Assembly: GCA_035315685.1 (NCBI GenBank)
Contig: DATFXR010000884.1
Span: 1-18,434 of the forward strand
Direction: 5' to 3'
From: QHWK01 sp035315685
GTDB taxonomy: Bacteria > Acidobacteriota > Vicinamibacteria > Vicinamibacterales > CAVVIG01
Length of the DNA: 18,434 nucleotides
In this document: positions 15,686-18,434 of the stretch, piece after piece
Layout: the number at the start of each line of letters is the position of its first letter
How positions within the stretch are numbered: the stretch's first letter is position 1
Translations under genes and position numbers: made by a program
Notes under the pieces: generated by a model
What the model was told of the DNA's origin: nothing
The model's input: only the letters and a program-made list of their open reading frames with translations
Databases searched by the model: none

Positions 15686-18434
15686 TCAGAACATCAACCT
15701 GAAGCCGAAGCGCATCGAGCGCTCGCTGCCGGCCATCGTGGTCGTGATCTGTCCGAACGTTGCACCGAGATAGGTGCCGTTCGGTCGATCGAAATGCGGC
15801 GTGTTGGTGATGTTGAAGATGTCGGCGCGAATCTCGCCCTTGATCGCATGCGGAAACGACAACAGCTTCGCGATGGTCGCGTCGAGGTTGACGTAGTCCG
15901 GGCCATCCAGCGTGTCGTTCCTCACCGCGTTCCCGAACGTGTTCGCGGGCGGCGACGAGAACACGGAGGTGTCGAACCAGAGATTCCCCGGGCCGATCGC
16001 GCCGAGGACCTTGGGCGTGCCGCTCACATCCGGCCGCTGCGTGTTGCCCGGCGCGCGCAGGTTCGCGCCGCTCATCGTGAAATCGATCGGCAATCCTGAT
16101 TGCGCCGTGAAGAAGCCGCTGACCTGCCAGCCGCCGAGGATGTGGCTGAGCGTTCCATCTTTCAGCCACCGGCGGTCCGGCCCGAATGGCAATTGATAGA
16201 GAAAGCTCTCCACGAAGACGTGCAGTCGATCCTGGTTCGTGCGCGCGTAGCTGCGCTCGACGTCGGCCGGCGTCAGGATGTTGCCGTTGCTGTCGCCGTC
16301 CGAATAGTTCTTCGCCCGGCCGAGGGTGTACGACGAGGTGACCAGCAGGCCGTTCGTGAAACGGCGATCGAGCTTCGTCTGCAGCGCGTTGTAGACGCTC
16401 TTGGTCGGGATCCACGTCGTCACGTTGGCCGTCTTGTTGTACGGCGCGAACAGCGGCCGTCCGGCGTTGTCGGCGCCGAGCACCATCCCGGCGTTCTCGT
16501 TGAACGTCGCGAGGATGTCGTGGCCGCGGTTTCCGACGTAAGCGATATCGAGCGTGAAGCGGGACGGCAGCTCGCGCTGGTAGGCGACGTTCCACGAGTG
16601 CAGCGACCCTTCGTGCGTATCGGGAAGGACGTGGTTGTAGCCGGCGTTGCGCAGCGCCGGTGGGCTCGCGTCGATCAGACCGTTGGCCGGAATGTCCGCC
16701 ACGATCGGCGTCGGAAACCCCGCGCGCATCGATCCGGCGGACGCGAACGAGTTCGGCGCGTTGAAGACGTTGTTCTGCTTCACCGGGAAGTTGTAGGCGT
16801 AGCTGTTGTCGGGGAACGGGATCGTGCTCACGCCATACCCGCCGCGCAGGACCGTCTTGTCGCCGAGCCGGTAGGACACGCCCGTGCGCGGCGCGAAATT
16901 CCAGAAATATCTCTGCACACCGACGCTCTCGGACACGTTCCCGTAGCCGGCCACCTGCAGCGTATTGGTCGCCGGGTCGTAGTTCGAGAGGCCGCCCTGA
17001 TCGACCAGGCCGATCATCGGCGAGTAGTACTCGTGCCTGAGGCCGAGATCGATGGTCAGATTCGGCGTCACGGCCCACTTGTCCTGGATGAACGAGAAGA
17101 ATCCCCAGAACCGGACACCCGGCTGCGTCACCTGCAGGTCGCGCTGGACCGTCGACGGCACGTCGAGCAGGAACGACGCGAACGCGTTGGCAAAACCGGC
17201 AGTCGCGGCGGCGTCGCTCGGAATCGACGTCTGCGCGGACCGAAACTGGAACTGCCCGCGCGGGCCGCCGAAGTCCTGCGTCTGCAGCAGGAAGTCGCGC
17301 GTGTGCCGCAGGTCTTCGCCGAACTTGATGGTGTGATTGCCGGTCACCTTGGTGAAGACGGTCGCAACCTGCACGGTCCGCTCGCTGCGATCCCACGGCA
17401 GGCTGGCCGAGAATCCGATCAGCGGACTGCTCAGGCTCAGGTTGGTGCCGAAATCGATCTGCGTGATGCCGGCAGTCCAGTCGTCGATATTGGCGCCGGG
17501 GATGCCGACGTCGGTCGATGCCGTCGGGCTGCTGGAATCGGTCAACGCCTCGTTGTGGAAGTAGCTCATGCCGGCGCGCGCCTCCATCACCAGCGTGTTG
17601 GTCCACGTCCGCGTGTAGTTGACGCCGGTGCTGTACGTCGTGTCCGTGCCCGTCCCGGAGAAGCCGTTGCCGGAGGGACCGCCCTGCTTCGAACCGCCGA
17701 AGCCGGCGAAGTCCGAGGGGTCGGTGATCTCCGGTCGAAGGAAACTGAGTCGAGCGGAGATCTGATCGGCGCGACTGAGCTGCGCATTCACTTTCGTGTC
17801 GAACGAGTGGGTCAGCTTGGTGCGAACGTAATCCTGCTGGAAATTGATTTGCCCGGGCGGGGCGTCGATGTTGGGCGTCGGCACGTGCGCCAGGAGCGCC
17901 GTCGCGATCGGACTGATGCGCGCGGCGGGAATGATGTTGTTCGGAAACGGGAGTCGGCCCGTCCCGTCGGCACTGCCGGTCGCCGGATCGTAGACCCTGG
18001 TCGAGGCGGCGCTGAAGTCACCGGTCCTGAACGCGAGCGGCGGAATGATCGATCGCGTCGTGCGGCCGGCATGATCGGTGATGTGGCGGTAGTCGCCGAA
18101 GAAGAACAGCCGGTCGTGCCGGATCGGACCGCCCAGTGTGAAGCCGCTCTCGAGATAGTCGGTCGGCGGGTTGGAGTGCGAGAAGTAGCCGGCCGCGCTC
18201 GTCTTCTCGTTGTTGCCGAACGCGTAGACGCTTCCCTTGTACTGGTTCGTCCCCGATCGCAGCGTCACGTTCGTGATCGCCCCGCCGGCACGCCCGAACT
18301 CCGCGTCGTAGGCGCTGGTCGTGACGTTCACCGTCTCGATCGCCTCCGCCGACGGGATGAGCGTGGTCAACAGACCGGTGCGGTGATTGTCGTCAATCCC
18401 TTCGATCTGGACGTTGTTGGCGAGGCGCGACTGA
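15686..18434 (-). CDS. Oar-like TonB-dependent outer-membrane receptor, N-terminus beyond window
   Basis: Large outer-membrane barrel protein; 915 residues are visible. The reading frame is open to the right edge (LANNVQIEGIDDN.. upstream of TTG 18370), so the start is outside and the TTG is not the true start. The visible part begins inside the plug domain (AIETVNVTTSAYDAEFGRAGGA, then LRSGTNQYKGSVY), followed by LGGPIRHDRLFFFGDY, a signature of Oar/CarboxypepD_reg TonB receptors. It ends RFGFRLMF, a barrel terminus with aromatic last residue. Family members usually carry about 200 further N-terminal residues: signal peptide, carboxypeptidase-regulatory-like domain and start of the plug. They import glycans, peptides or metal complexes, or secrete proteins in Myxococcus (Oar); the substrate here is unknown. 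The gene is followed by the 9-bp inverted repeat. Confidence 0.93.
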   Translation of the reverse strand, partial: QSRLANNVQIEGIDDNHRTGLLTTLIPSAEAIETVNVTTSAYDAEFGRAGGAITNVTLRSGTNQYKGSVYAFGNNEKTSAAGYFSHSNPPTDYLESGFTLGGPIRHDRLFFFGDYRHITDHAGRTTRSIIPPLAFRTGDFSAASTRVYDPATGSADGTGRLPFPNNIIPAARISPIATALLAHVPTPNIDAPPGQINFQQDYVRTKLTHSFDTKVNAQLSRADQISARLSFLRPEITDPSDFAGFGGSKQGGPSGNGFSGTGTDTTYSTGVNYTRTWTNTLVMEARAGMSYFHNEALTDSSSPTASTDVGIPGANIDDWTAGITQIDFGTNLSLSSPLIGFSASLPWDRSERTVQVATVFTKVTGNHTIKFGEDLRHTRDFLLQTQDFGGPRGQFQFRSAQTSIPSDAAATAGFANAFASFLLDVPSTVQRDLQVTQPGVRFWGFFSFIQDKWAVTPNLTIDLGLRHEYYSPMIGLVDQGGLSNYDPATNTLQVAGYGNVSESVGVQRYFWNFAPRTGVSYRLGDKTVLRGGYGVSTIPFPDNSYAYNFPVKQNNVFNAPNSFASAGSMRAGFPTPIVADIPANGLIDASPPALRNAGYNHVLPDTHEGSLHSWNVAYQRELPSRFTLDIAYVGNRGHDILATFNENAGMVLGADNAGRPLFAPYNKTANVTTWIPTKSVYNALQTKLDRRFTNGLLVTSSYTLGRAKNYSDGDSNGNILTPADVERSYARTNQDRLHVFVESFLYQLPFGPDRRWLKDGTLSHILGGWQVSGFFTAQSGLPIDFTMSGANLRAPGNTQRPDVSGTPKVLGAIGPGNLWFDTSVFSSPPANTFGNAVRNDTLDGPDYVNLDATIAKLLSFPHAIKGEIRADIFNITNTPHFDRPNGTYLGATFGQITTTMAGSERSMRFGFRLMF

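Noticed and set aside
15528..17606. Long minus-strand frame running through the 9-bp repeats, with RVGQVG-type repeats at its end
   Set aside because: Out of frame with the conserved TonB receptor; the peptide repeat is only the DNA repeat being translated.

Overview
The window looks like a chromosome segment of a high-GC soil-type bacterium, most probably an Acidobacteriota member of the Vicinamibacteria kind. This taxonomic guess is inference. It rests on the GC-rich codon use, two large Ser/Thr kinases (one fused to TolB-like/TPR modules, one to PD40 propeller repeats), an Oar-like TonB-dependent receptor, and a 9-bp intergenic repeat. No marker gene is present to confirm it.

Layout. 20-2446 (+): soluble Ser/Thr kinase with a TolB/FlgO-like middle and TPR repeats. 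2468-8866: the most interesting part, a compact RiPP (ribosomally made, modified peptide) cluster. Read on the minus strand, it contains a YcaO cyclodehydratase with its own RRE (leader-peptide-binding) and zinc Cys-tetrad region (4395-6182), then a 71-residue Nif11-type precursor with a very strong ribosome binding site (4102-4317), then an S53 sedolisin peptidase whose GTG start overlaps the precursor stop (2468-4105). Divergent from YcaO is a flavin amine oxidase (6241-7602, +). Convergent with that, overlapping by 17 bp, is a SagB/ThcOx-type azoline dehydrogenase (7586-8866, -). 8988-12096 (+): a penicillin-binding/class-C-beta-lactamase-fold serine hydrolase and a Tat-exported amidohydrolase. 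12103-14892 (+): membrane Ser/Thr kinase with PD40 repeats. 14908-15528 (-): AlkB-like 2-oxoglutarate/Fe(II) dioxygenase. 15541-15673: inverted array of 9-bp units. 15686-18434 (-): Oar-like TonB-dependent receptor whose N-terminus lies beyond the right edge.

Proposed working of the cluster (inference). The YcaO protein binds the Nif11 leader and converts Thr/Ser/Cys of a 16-residue core (ending D-L-T-C-F-A and carrying H-F-H-D-H) to azolines. The SagB enzyme oxidises azolines to azoles. The S53 peptidase removes the leader, perhaps after the Gly-Gly at 54-55. The flavin amine oxidase could act on an amine of the product, for example the Lys that would become the new N-terminus. No exporter, immunity gene or methyltransferase is visible. 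The combination of Nif11 precursor, RRE-YcaO, SagB, amine oxidase and translationally coupled sedolisin is the best candidate for an undescribed system here.
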